DNA from: CAUZIB01 sp963663925
GTDB taxonomy: Bacteria; Acidobacteriota; Vicinamibacteria; Vicinamibacterales; UBA8438
Assembly (NCBI GenBank): GCA_965237405.1
Contig: OZ250139.1
Coordinates: forward strand, 3,844,001-3,908,000
Reading direction: 5' to 3'
Length of the DNA: 64,000 nt
Shown: positions 35,181 through 44,594 of the stretch, one piece after another
Numbering within the stretch: position 1 is the first letter of the stretch
Layout: every line of letters starts with the position of its first letter
Notes under the pieces: generated by a model
Told to the model about the DNA's origin: nothing
The model's input: the letters and a program-made list of their open reading frames with translations, nothing else
Databases searched by the model: none
Program-made: the position numbers and the translations under genes

Positions 35181-36617
35181 ATGACACAGCGAGACCGGCC
35201 GGCTAAGCGCGACGCGGCCTTCGACTCGTTTCTCGCAGCCTATCCTACGTACGCCGAAACGGGCGTTCTAGACGAGGTCCGTGCTCGCGAGTTCAAACGA
35301 CTCGACCAACTAGGGCAAGTCTACCTCGACTACACGGGCGCCGGCCTCTACGCAGTTTCGCAGGTCAAGCGACACGGACAAATGCTCGCAACCGGTGTGT
35401 TCGGGAACCCGCACTCGCATAGCCGACCGTCTGCCGCTTCGACAAAGCAGGTCGAAGCGTGCCGTCAACGGGTACTTCGCTTCTTCCATGCATCGCCCGA
35501 GACCTACTGCGTCGTCTTTACCGGGAACGCCAGCCAGGCGCTCAAGCTGGTCGGCGAGGCCTATCCGTTCGAGTCGGGCGACCAGTTCCTTTTAACATTC
35601 GACAACCACAACTCGGTCAATGGTATCCGCGAGTTCGACCGTGCCAGCGGCGCCCGCACGCAGTACATTCCGGTCTTACCACCAGACCTCGTGGCGGATG
35701 ACGCGACCGTCACACGCCACCTGAAGGGTCGCACAGCCGGATGCCACAACCTTTTCGCGTTCCCGGCACAATCGAACTTCTCGGGTGTCCAGCACCCGCT
35801 CGAATGGATCCCGCGCGCACAAGAAGTCGGTTGGGACGTCTTGGTGGATGCGGCAGCGTTCGTGCCAACGAATAATCTTGACCTTAGCCGGTGGCAACCA
35901 GACTACGTAGCGGTGTCCTTCTACAAGATGTTCGGATATCCGACGGGCGTTGGCGCACTCATCGCGCGACGGTCTGCCCTCGACAAGCTACGCCGCCCCT
36001 GGTTTTCTGGTGGCACAATCTCGGTGGCGTCGGTCCAGGCTGACGGCCATGTCATGTCGGTTGGTGCTGAGGCGTTTGAGGACGGCACGCCCGACTACCT
36101 GAACATCCCAGCCGTGGTGATCGGACTTGACTTGCTGGAATCGATCGGTGTGGGTACTGTCCATGAGCGTGTGCGATGTCTGACGGGATGGCTCCTTGAT
36201 CAGCTGAGCTCACTCCGCCATCCTGGTGGTCGACCACTCGTCAAGTTGTACGGACCGCTGACGACCGACCATCGTGGCGGAACGATCGCGCTCAATTTCT
36301 ATGGCGCCGACAGTACCGTCATCGATCACCACGTGGTCGAAGCGCTCGCAACCCGTGAGAATATTGCCATCCGCACCGGGTGCTTCTGTAATCCCGGTGC
36401 GGGTGAGGTCGCCTTGGGACTCTCAGAAACCGAGCTGACGCGATGCTTTCGTAATGCCGGCGACCGGATGAGTCGTGACGACTTTATACGTTGTATCGAC
36501 GCCGAAAGCGGAGGCGCGGTCCGTGTGTCGTTTGGTCTCGTCTCGAACTTCGACGATGCGCACCGCTTCGTCACCTTCGCCCGAAGATTCCTAACGGATA
36601 GTGCTCAGGCTGCCTAG
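35181..36617 (+). CDS. Class V aminotransferase, MoCo-sulfurase-like desulfurase family
   Basis: 478 residues of a PLP fold-type I enzyme. Features: YLDYTGAGLYAVSQV near the N-terminus, NPHSHSRPSAAS, VVFTGNASQALKLVGEA, the PLP aspartate in VLVDAAAFVPTN, and Lys249 in VSFYKMFGYPTGVGALI. Near the C-terminus RTGCFCNPGAGE has Cys401 and Cys403, like the cysteine motif of the NifS-like domain of molybdenum cofactor sulfurases. It may mobilise sulfur from cysteine; it lacks the MOSC domain of eukaryotic MCSU. The stop TAG overlaps a GTG of the following M14 frame (TAGTG). Confidence 0.88.
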   Translation: MTQRDRPAKRDAAFDSFLAAYPTYAETGVLDEVRAREFKRLDQLGQVYLDYTGAGLYAVSQVKRHGQMLATGVFGNPHSHSRPSAASTKQVEACRQRVLRFFHASPETYCVVFTGNASQALKLVGEAYPFESGDQFLLTFDNHNSVNGIREFDRASGARTQYIPVLPPDLVADDATVTRHLKGRTAGCHNLFAFPAQSNFSGVQHPLEWIPRAQEVGWDVLVDAAAFVPTNNLDLSRWQPDYVAVSFYKMFGYPTGVGALIARRSALDKLRRPWFSGGTISVASVQADGHVMSVGAEAFEDGTPDYLNIPAVVIGLDLLESIGVGTVHERVRCLTGWLLDQLSSLRHPGGRPLVKLYGPLTTDHRGGTIALNFYGADSTVIDHHVVEALATRENIAIRTGCFCNPGAGEVALGLSETELTRCFRNAGDRMSRDDFIRCIDAESGGAVRVSFGLVSNFDDAHRFVTFARRFLTDSAQAA

Positions 36618-36709
36618 TGTCGGACCGTAACTTTAAGCGGGGTCGAATGCTATGCTGCAAACCCCATTCGCCTCAGCCCGATCCCATTACGTGGAGTAGA
36701 CCGTTCGTA

Positions 36710-39352
36710 ATGCTGTCCAAAATCTGTGGCATCCTGCTGACCGTTCTCAGCGCTGCCGTCCTACCCCACATCGCCTGGGCGCAGGTAATCGAGACGCCGC
36801 CCGAGTTCTTCGGCTTCGAAATGGGAACAGACGGTGAACTGGCTCGCTACCCGAAGGTTCTTGAGTATCTTCAGCATCTTGCTGAGCGATCAGACCGAGT
36901 CCAGTACAAGGTGCGCGGCACCACAACGAACGGCCATCCGTACGTTCTTATCACCTTCAGTGCCCCATCGAACCTGAACCGGCTCGACAGGCTTGTCGAG
37001 ATCAACCACCGACTGGCTGACCCGCGAGAATTATCTAAAGACGAGGCCAAGGGGCTAACCCGCGAGGGCGTGCCCTTCTATTTTCTCTACGCGACCATTC
37101 ATTCGACCGAGGTCGGAAACGGTCAAGCGATCATCAGCGTCGCACATCGCCTAGCTACCGAGGAATCGTCCGAGATTAACGAGATCCTCGACAACACCGT
37201 TGTGCTAATGGTGCCATCTCAGAATCCAGACGGACAGGTACTGATCATCGACCACTGGTACGCGACGGTAGACACACCGTACGAACGCACCTACCCCGAC
37301 CTTTATCACCGGTATACCGGCCACGACGACAACCGCGACTGGTTCATGTTCACCCAGAAGGAAACGCGGCTGGCCATCGACATCCACCGCGACTACAAGC
37401 CAACGGTGACGCACGACATGCACCAGATGAGCCACATCGGGCCGCGGATGTTCGTCCCGCCGTTCCGCGATCCCCACGATCCGAACATTCACCCGCTGTT
37501 GATCAAAGGGCAGGCCCGGATCGGTATGGCGATGTCGTCGGCGCTCATCGCAGCGGGCAAGAAGGGTATTGTCTCAAGCGAGCTGTATGACCTGTGGACT
37601 CCGGCTCGGCAGTACATGCTCTACCACGGTCAGCCGCGCATCCTGACCGAGATTGCAAGTGTCCGTCTAGCCGATCCGTTCGTCAACCCAGCGGGTCCCG
37701 ATCAACCACTTGGCCCGCAAGTGCCCCGGATGAATTACCGAGTGCCGTACGACTCCGGCCTCTGGACATTACGCGATATCGTCGAGTACGGCGAGATCGC
37801 TGTCTATGCGGCTCTCAAGCAGATGGCCGAGTATCGGACCCGCTGGCTTGAGGACTTCCATCAGGTTCACAAAGACTGGGTAGAAAGGGACGAAGCGCCC
37901 TACGCATTCATTGTTCCGGCCAGTCAGCGCGATCCGTTCGCAGCACACGAACTCCTCAAGATTTTGCACTTCGGCGAAGTCGAGATCAGCCAAGCGACGG
38001 CGGCGTTCCGAGCCGGCGGACGGACGTTCGAGGATAGGTCGTGGATCATCGACCTTGCACAACCCTACGGGGCATTTGCCAAGACGATGCTTGAGGAGCA
38101 GGTCTACCCGGACCTGAGGTACTACCCGGGTGGCCCACCGATCCCACCGTACGATGTCACGGCGCACACATTGGGTCTGCTCATGGGTGTGGAGGTGGTT
38201 CGGCTCGATGAACCGCTCGACGCTAAGGTCGAGAGCATTCGACTTGACAAGGTCGAACCGCTGGTCCTACCGCTCCCTCAAAGACCCGATTGGGCGTACG
38301 TGCTGTCACCAACGTCGAACGCCGGCTTTAAGGCCGCGGTCCGACTGCAGTCAGCTGGAGTCCCCGTGTTTCGGGCAGGCGAGACAATCAGAGTGGGTAA
38401 CGAAGCGGTACCGCCAGGTGCGTGGATTATTCCACCCACACCAGAAGCGGAACGAGTACTGGAACGAACGGCGCGTGAGACTGGGCTGGTCGTCTTGGGC
38501 TCGGACCAACCAGTAATGGCGGCAGGTTTTTCGCTGAAATCACCAACCCGAGTGGGCCTTTGGCGAGCGGCGAACAACATACCGGGAGGTTGGATGATGT
38601 GGCTGTTCGAGCAATACGAGCTTGATCATCGGATCATCTCGTCGCTCGATTTCGAAGGTAACCTCTCGGATGCATTCGACGTGATTGTGCTGCCGTCTGG
38701 GACTACCTCCTCCAGAATCCTAGCCGGCCTCGACCCACAGTATCACGACGAGTCCTGGCGCTGGGCCTACGGCATCGGAAACCGCGGTTGGTCGAAGCTT
38801 CAGCAGTGGGTGAAGGACGGGGGAACACTCATCGCGGTGGGTTCGGCAGTAGATACCGCTCAGGCGCTGTTTAATCTCCCAATTAAGCCGGTCCTCCCAA
38901 AACAACGACGACCGTCGAGGTTCGGCGCGGGTCAGGTCCCAACCGGACAGGTTGCTCCGACCACGATCTTCTACTGTCCTGGCGCGCTGCTGAAACATGA
39001 GTATGATCCGAGACACCCGGTCGCGTTCGGAATGCCGGAGCGCTGGCCGGTCTTCTTTCGCTTTGATCAAGCGTATCGACTCACGCCCAGCGACGACGTC
39101 GTCGCCGAGGTCGTGTCGAAATACCCAGATACTGAGGACATCTCGGCGAGTGGATGGCTCATCGGTGATGACCTGCTACGCAACCAGGCAAACGTCGTCG
39201 CATTTAAGGTTGGGAACGGCCGCGTGGTCACAATGGGTAGCCAGGTTACGTTCCGGACGCAGCCGCACGCGGCGTTCAAGCTACTGTTCAACGCGGTACT
39301 GTATGGTCCGGCGACGGCCGTGGATGCGGAAACGCTGGCTCAGCTGCTGTAG
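36710..39352 (+). CDS. Exported M14-family zinc carboxypeptidase
   Basis: About 880 residues from ATG 36710, which opens a signal peptide (MLSKICGILLTVLSAAVLPH...AWAQ). A GTG at 36617 would overlap the previous stop, but adds an unlikely 31-residue preface. The N-terminal half is an M14 domain: LYATIHSTEVGNGQA (zinc His and Glu), LMVPSQNPDGQV, and VTHDMHQMSHIG (third zinc ligand region). The C-terminal half includes a glutamine-amidotransferase-like segment (FDVIVLPSGTTSSRILA...KDGGTLIAVGSA). It probably degrades peptides in the periplasm or outside the cell. It follows the class V aminotransferase. Confidence 0.9.
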   Translation: MLSKICGILLTVLSAAVLPHIAWAQVIETPPEFFGFEMGTDGELARYPKVLEYLQHLAERSDRVQYKVRGTTTNGHPYVLITFSAPSNLNRLDRLVEINHRLADPRELSKDEAKGLTREGVPFYFLYATIHSTEVGNGQAIISVAHRLATEESSEINEILDNTVVLMVPSQNPDGQVLIIDHWYATVDTPYERTYPDLYHRYTGHDDNRDWFMFTQKETRLAIDIHRDYKPTVTHDMHQMSHIGPRMFVPPFRDPHDPNIHPLLIKGQARIGMAMSSALIAAGKKGIVSSELYDLWTPARQYMLYHGQPRILTEIASVRLADPFVNPAGPDQPLGPQVPRMNYRVPYDSGLWTLRDIVEYGEIAVYAALKQMAEYRTRWLEDFHQVHKDWVERDEAPYAFIVPASQRDPFAAHELLKILHFGEVEISQATAAFRAGGRTFEDRSWIIDLAQPYGAFAKTMLEEQVYPDLRYYPGGPPIPPYDVTAHTLGLLMGVEVVRLDEPLDAKVESIRLDKVEPLVLPLPQRPDWAYVLSPTSNAGFKAAVRLQSAGVPVFRAGETIRVGNEAVPPGAWIIPPTPEAERVLERTARETGLVVLGSDQPVMAAGFSLKSPTRVGLWRAANNIPGGWMMWLFEQYELDHRIISSLDFEGNLSDAFDVIVLPSGTTSSRILAGLDPQYHDESWRWAYGIGNRGWSKLQQWVKDGGTLIAVGSAVDTAQALFNLPIKPVLPKQRRPSRFGAGQVPTGQVAPTTIFYCPGALLKHEYDPRHPVAFGMPERWPVFFRFDQAYRLTPSDDVVAEVVSKYPDTEDISASGWLIGDDLLRNQANVVAFKVGNGRVVTMGSQVTFRTQPHAAFKLLFNAVLYGPATAVDAETLAQLL

Positions 39353-39361
39353 CCACCAATT

Positions 39362-39531
39362 CTAGGAATCACGAGCGGGCCGTGACAGCTCCCGCAGGAC
39401 GCCGGGATCGACCTTCAAGAACTCCCGTCCATCGATGCTCGCCGTCTCCACGCCGTCATCGAGCGATAATCGACGGTAGGGGTCTCGTCGGAACCCAACT
39501 CGAAGATCGGCTGATATCTGAACTCCGGCAT
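39362..39531 (-). pseudogene. N-terminal fragment of a class I fumarate hydratase
   Basis: On the minus strand MPEFRYQPIFELGSDETP, then after a one-base deletion (C4 where C5 is expected, near 39480) YRRLSLDDGVETASIDGREF then LKVDPGVLRELSRPARDS and TAG at 39362-39364. The pattern 'F-x-Y-x-P-I-F-x-L-G-x-D-x-T-P-Y-R-x-L ... G-x-x-F-L-K-V-x-P-x-x-L-R-x-L' is that of the N-terminus of iron-sulfur (class I) fumarases. Only about 57 of more than 500 codons remain, so most of the gene is deleted. It ends 10 bases from the M14 gene end. Confidence 0.55.
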
Positions 39532-39633
39532 GTTACTGAGTTCCATTCTAGCGGGATCCCAACGTTGTGACGGCTACCGATGCGAAGATTGAACTAACCA
39601 GTACGGTGTCACCACGGCCGCACCCTAGAGCGG

Positions 39634-40162
39634 TCATAGTTCCCTGTATCTACGCAGGAGTTCGAAGAGCACGACGCCGCCGGCCGTTGCCACATTGAGC
39701 GAATGTTTAATCCCGCGCATTGGCAGTCGCACGTGTCGATCGCAGCGAGCGAGAAGATCAGCGCCGATCCCATCGACTTCGTGCCCGAAGCAGAGAACGA
39801 CTGGAAATAACGGCCGCCAGTCAAAAATGTCGATAGCGGTTGCGCTCGTCTCGACCGCTGCCACCTCATACCCCTGCCGGCGCAGGCACTCCAAGTACGG
39901 CACCGGCTCGCTACACATCTCCCACGCGACGTGATCTTCGGATCCGAGCGCCGTCTTGGCAATTGCCTTGTGGGGGGGGATGCCCAGTAATGCCGGAGAG
40001 ACACAAGCGATCGAGCTGAACCGCGTCGGCCGTCCGAAAGAAAGCGCCTACGTTGTATAGGCTGCGAATATCGTGCAAGACGACACGTACCGGCAACCTG
40101 CCGAGATCTGCATAGTGCTCCGACATCCGCGTTGCCGCAAATGGAATGTGCTCTTCTATCAC
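39634..40162 (-). pseudogene. TrmH/SpoU-family RNA methyltransferase, frame broken at a C8 tract
   Basis: The 5' part (GTG at 40160-40162, overlapping the ALDH stop as TAGTG) encodes VRVVLHDIRSLYNVGAFFRT, DAVQLDRLCLSGITGHPP. The 3' part in another frame gives HKAIAKTALGSEDHVAWEMC, FPVVLCFGHEVDGIGADLL and the knot motif SLNVATAGGVVLFELLRRY. Joined, they form a complete 175-residue SPOUT 2'-O-methyltransferase. The break is at C8 (39972-39979 as G8 on plus); C7 would restore the frame. Slippage-based phase variation, real inactivation or an assembly error all fit. Substrate RNA unknown. Confidence 0.75.
39972..39979 (-). repeat. C8 homopolymer at the TrmH frame break
   Basis: Eight C on the coding (minus) strand in GGG CAT CCCCCCCC ACAAGG. 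Removing one C joins the two halves of the TrmH-like protein at GITGHPPHKAIAK. Tracts of this length can be slippage-prone. Confidence 0.85.
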
Positions 40163-41580
40163 TACTTGGCGATGTGCAACGTCTGAATCTGTGTAAACTC
40201 CAGCAGCCCCAACGGTCCGTTCTCGACTCCGATTCCAGACCATTTGACACCACCGAAAGGCGCATCTGGTAAGATGCTCATGTGCTGGTTAACCCATGCC
40301 GTCCCACACTCAAGACGACACGCAACATCACTCGCACGGTCCACGTCGCTGGACCAAACTGACCCGCTCAAGCCGAAGTGTGTAGCGTTCGCACGAGCGA
40401 CGGCGTCGTCGACCTCGTTGTAGGGCACGATCGGTAAGACCGGACCAAACTGTTCTTCGTCAACGAGGCGAATGCCATCTGTTACGTCGCCGACAATCGT
40501 CGGGGCGTAGAAATACCCGCGGTCGCCAATCCGGGCGCCGCCATGTATTACACGGGCACCGTGGCGCTTGGCATCGTCAACCAGCTCATTCACGCGTTCA
40601 AACTGCTGCGCATTATTGATGGGACCGATCTGAGTCGCCTTGTCCAATCCGTCACCCACGACCGCGGCGGCGGCTACAACAGCTAGCGCCTCCAGATACT
40701 GCTTATACTTCCCAGCTGGCACATAGACCCGTTTGATGGCGCTGCACACTTGACCGCAGTTCTCGAATGCTCCCCAGAATAGCTTCGAGGCGACATCTCC
40801 TGGGGCAACGTCTGGAAGCACGATGGCGGGGTCGTTACCACCGAGTTCGAGTGTCACCCGCTTCAGATCCGGCACTGCCGCGGCGGCCACGAGCTTGCCT
40901 GTCGCTACCGACCCGGTGAACGAGATCTTCCTCACCGCGGGATGGGTCGTCATCAAGACGCCAAGACTATCCCCTCCGGAGACGATATTGAGAACGCCCG
41001 GTGGGAGGACGCCACGCAAAATCTCACCGACTTTCAGCGTGGCCAGCGGTGTAAAAGGTGACGGCTTGAGCACGACCGTATTACCGGCCAGCAGCGCCGG
41101 AGCGATCTTCAAAGCCGCCAGCGAAACCGGGTAGTTCCACGGGGTAATGGCCGCCACTACGCCGTGCGGCCGGCGGTATACCTCGACCCTGACTCGATCG
41201 CTGTTGGTGACAACATCGACCGGGATATCCAGTTCCGCAGTTCGCTGGAACAACTTTGCCGCGCTCTTGACCTCGCTAGCCGCACGCGCTAGCGGCTTGC
41301 CCTGCTCGCGCGTAAGCACAGGAGCGAGGTCGTCAACAGACGACCGCAGCGCCGCGGCGCAAGCCTGGAGAGCTTCGCGCCGAGGCGCCACGTCTTGCCG
41401 CCATATCGAAAACGCTCGCTCCGCAGCATTCATGGAAGCGTCCAGCTGTTTCTCCGAACAGTCGGGAGCCTCGTCAAATACCTCGCCAGTAACGGGGTTG
41501 ATCACCCCAAATGTTTGTTCGGCGGTCATCATCTCGCCGCCGATCGTCATCTGATATGCATCGACGTCTGTCGTTCGCAT
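40162..41580 (-). CDS. NAD(P)-dependent aldehyde dehydrogenase
   Basis: About 472 residues from ATG 41578-41580, chosen for the AAGGAG just upstream; the frame is open a further 71 codons without coding character. ALDH superfamily features: GVVAAITPWNYPVSLAALKI, the cofactor loop KISFTGSVATGKLVA, the general-base region RVTLELGGNDPAIVLPDV and the catalytic cysteine Cys279 in FENCGQVCSAIKRVY. EEQFGPVLPIVPYNEVDDA and PFGGVKWSGIGVENGPLGL follow. The group resembles broad-specificity aldehyde or succinate-semialdehyde dehydrogenases. It is divergent from the M48 protease and overlaps the TrmH start by one to three bases. Confidence 0.94.
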   Translation of the reverse strand: MRTTDVDAYQMTIGGEMMTAEQTFGVINPVTGEVFDEAPDCSEKQLDASMNAAERAFSIWRQDVAPRREALQACAAALRSSVDDLAPVLTREQGKPLARAASEVKSAAKLFQRTAELDIPVDVVTNSDRVRVEVYRRPHGVVAAITPWNYPVSLAALKIAPALLAGNTVVLKPSPFTPLATLKVGEILRGVLPPGVLNIVSGGDSLGVLMTTHPAVRKISFTGSVATGKLVAAAAVPDLKRVTLELGGNDPAIVLPDVAPGDVASKLFWGAFENCGQVCSAIKRVYVPAGKYKQYLEALAVVAAAAVVGDGLDKATQIGPINNAQQFERVNELVDDAKRHGARVIHGGARIGDRGYFYAPTIVGDVTDGIRLVDEEQFGPVLPIVPYNEVDDAVARANATHFGLSGSVWSSDVDRASDVACRLECGTAWVNQHMSILPDAPFGGVKWSGIGVENGPLGLLEFTQIQTLHIAK

Positions 41581-41628
41581 CCGGGCTCCTTCGAAATGCG
41601 TTGAAAAGGACAGTATATTGAAAGGCTG

Positions 41629-42867
41629 ATGAATACCTACGCCGCGGTCGTTCTGACGGCACTCCTCGGAGAGTACGCCGCTTCGGTGTTGTCCGGCACG
41701 CTCAACGTCCGCGCGCTCCGCACAACACTGCCATCGGAATTTGAGGGAGTGTTCGAAAAAGAGGCGTACGCAAGAAGTCAGGAATACACTCACGCGACCA
41801 CCCGGTTTGGGTTGATTCGAAGTACTGCCAACCTACTGGCTGTGATCATGTTTTGGCAGCTGTCCGGCTTCGAATGGCTCGATCAGGCGGTTCGACGAGC
41901 CGATTACGGCCCTGTACCTACGGGCCTCCTCTTCATCAGCGCACTCGTCGGCGGCGTCATGATCTTGGGCCTTCCGTTCCGTCTATACGCCACCTTCGTG
42001 ATCGAAGTGCGGTTCGGCTTTAACCGTACAACCCCTGCCATTTTCGTCTCAGATTCCCTTAAGGGCCTGCTACTCACGCTGATTCTTGGCGGCACGCTGA
42101 TAGCAGGCATCCTGTTCTTTTTCGAGTGGGCCGGCTCGAACGCCTGGCTGTGGTGCTGGGGTGCCGCCGCTTTGTTTCTGCTGGTCGGGCAAGTGATTGC
42201 ACCCGCGTGGATTCTTCCGATGTTTAACACGTTCACACCGCTCGGTGCCGGGGAACTTCGTGACGCAATCACGGCATACGCGCAGGCTGCCACCTTCCCG
42301 GTCAAGGAAGTGTTCATCGTGGACGGATCTCGCCGTTCATCCAAGGCGAATGCGTTCTTTGCCGGACTCGGCAGAAACAAGCGGATCGGGCTTTTCGACA
42401 CCCTTATCGAGCGATACAACGTGTCCGAACTCGTCGCCATCGTCGCCCACGAGATCGGTCACTACAAGAAGGGACATGTCACCCAGGGGATCGCGGTACA
42501 GGCCGCGTATCTTGGAGGACTCTTCTTCACCATGTCATTCGTGCTCGGACAAGCAGGACTATTCGATGCGTTCTACATGACCGAGCCGTCGGTCTACGCG
42601 GGTCTCGTATTCTTCGGGCTGTTGTTCACACCCGTTGAGATGGCGTTGTCGCTATTCGTCAACGCGCTATCGCGAAAGAACGAATTCGAAGCTGACAGGT
42701 TCGCAGCCGACACACCCGGTCATAATGAGCACCTTATCGCCGCGCTCAAGAAACTGTCGGCCGATAGTCTCACGAACTTGACCCCACATTGGCTGCACGT
42801 GGTTCTGTACCACTCGCATCCACCAGTCCTCGATCGGATCGCCGCACTACATGCGGCGCCGCGCTAA
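41629..42867 (+). CDS. M48 family (Ste24/CAAX protease 1-like) membrane metalloprotease
   Basis: 412 residues, with about six to seven helices. The N-terminal half (residues 1-250) has the Ste24-type helices and YATFVIEVRFGFNRTTPAIF, typical of peptidase M48 N-terminal domain proteins. The zinc site is VAIVAHEIGHYKKGH (His274, His278), with a third ligand in NEFEADRFAA. Length and layout match Ste24p/CAAX prenyl protease 1 homologues rather than HtpX. In bacteria without protein prenylation the role is likely membrane-protein quality control. The start is ATG at 41629, 48 bases from the divergent ALDH start. Confidence 0.94.
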   Translation: MNTYAAVVLTALLGEYAASVLSGTLNVRALRTTLPSEFEGVFEKEAYARSQEYTHATTRFGLIRSTANLLAVIMFWQLSGFEWLDQAVRRADYGPVPTGLLFISALVGGVMILGLPFRLYATFVIEVRFGFNRTTPAIFVSDSLKGLLLTLILGGTLIAGILFFFEWAGSNAWLWCWGAAALFLLVGQVIAPAWILPMFNTFTPLGAGELRDAITAYAQAATFPVKEVFIVDGSRRSSKANAFFAGLGRNKRIGLFDTLIERYNVSELVAIVAHEIGHYKKGHVTQGIAVQAAYLGGLFFTMSFVLGQAGLFDAFYMTEPSVYAGLVFFGLLFTPVEMALSLFVNALSRKNEFEADRFAADTPGHNEHLIAALKKLSADSLTNLTPHWLHVVLYHSHPPVLDRIAALHAAPR

Positions 42868-42893
42868 GAACTCCGCGAGCAAAGCTGTCTGTT

Positions 42894-44564
42894 TCAGCGA
42901 CCCTGGCGTTCCCGAATCGCACGAAACTCAGAGATTGGGTTCCACTTAGGCCACTCGTCGCTCGCCGCAAGGGCGGCGCCAAGTTCGTACATGAACGTAA
43001 GGTCCTCGACAGCGCCCGATAGATCCCAATCTGGCTTCACCTCGTCTGACACCTTGTGGTAGTCGTTGGCAGTGTACTCTTCCCGCTTCGCGATGCCATA
43101 GCCTTCAGGCTTATCGAGATACTCGATCCCCGGATCTGCATAGAAGGCGGGAATCCCAATCTTCGCAAACGAGAAGTGGTCGGATCGATAGTAGAAGCCC
43201 TTTTCAGGTTCAGGATCGGGCGTAAGGGTCCGCCCAAGACGTGATCCCACGTCGCCGGCGAATCGGTCGAGCTCAGACTGACCCATCCCAACGATCGTCA
43301 AATCGCGAGTACGACCCCACTGGTTCAGTACATCCATATTCAGCGCCGCGACGGTTTGAGCCACTGGATAGAGCGGGTTCTCACCATAATGCTTGGACCC
43401 GAGTAGACCCTGTTCTTCTGCCGTGACTGCCAGGAACAGAATCGAGCGTGCCGGTGTCTGGTTGGCTTCGACGAACGCACGTGCTAGCTCAATGAGCCCA
43501 GCGGTACCACTAGCGTTATCGGCTGCGCCGTTGAAGATCTGGTCTCCGGCAAGACTTTCATCGCGACCGAGGTGATCCCAGTGCGCCACGTACAAAACGA
43601 TCTCGTCGCGCGCGTTGGAGCCCTCGATCTTGGCCAAGAAGTTTTGGGAATCGATTGTTCGACGCGAATTGCGGATCCGTGTCCGCCCGGTGATGCCAAG
43701 CGGAACCGGCTGAAACGATCGGTCAGCCGCCTGGGCTTTGAGCGCTTCGAAGTCGAGTCCGGCCATTTCAAATAAGGCCACGGCAGCCGGACGCCGGATC
43801 CAGCCCTCGACGGGCGCACGACCGGCATTTCCATCGGCCACCACCAGGTCGAACGACTCGCCGTAGGGGCTACTACCGACCACTCCCCACGGATATCCGG
43901 CCGGACCCGCTTCGTGAATCACGAATGACCCAGCAGCACCCTTCTCCGCAGCCATCTCGTGCTTGTAAGTCCAGCGCCCGTAATAGGTCATGGCCTGACC
44001 TCCAAAGGCGTCGTCGACCGGCGGGTCGTTCACGAGGAAGAGGAGAATCTTTCCGCGCAGATCGACGTCGCCAAAGTCGTCCCACTCGTACTCGGGAGCG
44101 ACGACACCGTAGCCAACGAACACAAACTCGGCGTCGACCTCGACCTCATCGACCACGTGCTTCGTCTGCGCCACATAGTCGTCGCCAGGCTGCAGTGTCC
44201 GAGATACGCCGTCCTTAGACACGACGAACGAATCGCCCGGTTTCGGCGTCAGGCCGACGAGCGGTACTGCCTGCACCCAGCTCCCGTCTGGATTGCCAGG
44301 TTCAAGCCCCAAAGTGGCAAACTGCTCCGTTAAATACGCGATGGTGCGCTTCTCGCCGACCGAACCAGGGGCGCGCCCCTCGAACTCGTCGGATGCGAGA
44401 GTAGCGATCTCCTCCATGAGAAGGTTCACGTCGATTCCCCGGGCAGTGACGGGTGTCGCCGTCACGAACGCGTCCTTGTCGTGGAAGACCTCATCATGGG
44501 GACCGCCACCGCAGGCAACACTCAAGAACTCGAACAGCAGTGGCACCGCAACGCGTTTCAGCAC
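42894..44564 (-). CDS. Exported M28 family aminopeptidase (second)
   Basis: 556 residues with an N-terminal hydrophobic signal ending in LSVACGGG, probably a lipoprotein (Cys18). A PA-like insert (FVFVGYGVVAPEYEWDDFGD...) precedes the M28 zinc core. The zinc His/Asp are in YVAHWDHLGRDE and NGAADNASGTAG, the catalytic Glu in AVTAEEQGLLGSKHY, another ligand in NMDVLNQWG and the last His in NDYHKVSDEV. All zinc ligands are present. It belongs to the PA-domain M28 group common in peptide-degrading bacteria. It lies 30 bases downstream of the esterase gene; both follow the MoxR module on the same strand. Confidence 0.94.
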   Translation of the reverse strand: MLKRVAVPLLFEFLSVACGGGPHDEVFHDKDAFVTATPVTARGIDVNLLMEEIATLASDEFEGRAPGSVGEKRTIAYLTEQFATLGLEPGNPDGSWVQAVPLVGLTPKPGDSFVVSKDGVSRTLQPGDDYVAQTKHVVDEVEVDAEFVFVGYGVVAPEYEWDDFGDVDLRGKILLFLVNDPPVDDAFGGQAMTYYGRWTYKHEMAAEKGAAGSFVIHEAGPAGYPWGVVGSSPYGESFDLVVADGNAGRAPVEGWIRRPAAVALFEMAGLDFEALKAQAADRSFQPVPLGITGRTRIRNSRRTIDSQNFLAKIEGSNARDEIVLYVAHWDHLGRDESLAGDQIFNGAADNASGTAGLIELARAFVEANQTPARSILFLAVTAEEQGLLGSKHYGENPLYPVAQTVAALNMDVLNQWGRTRDLTIVGMGQSELDRFAGDVGSRLGRTLTPDPEPEKGFYYRSDHFSFAKIGIPAFYADPGIEYLDKPEGYGIAKREEYTANDYHKVSDEVKPDWDLSGAVEDLTFMYELGAALAASDEWPKWNPISEFRAIRERQGR

Positions 44565-44594
44565 GGTCCTCCTCTCATCCTCGATTGTACGTCG

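Noticed and set aside
39609..40265. 218-codon minus-strand frame spanning the TrmH region
   Set aside because: It is in a third frame relative to both recognisable halves of the TrmH protein and is Arg/Ser/Cys-rich noise; it does not explain the break.
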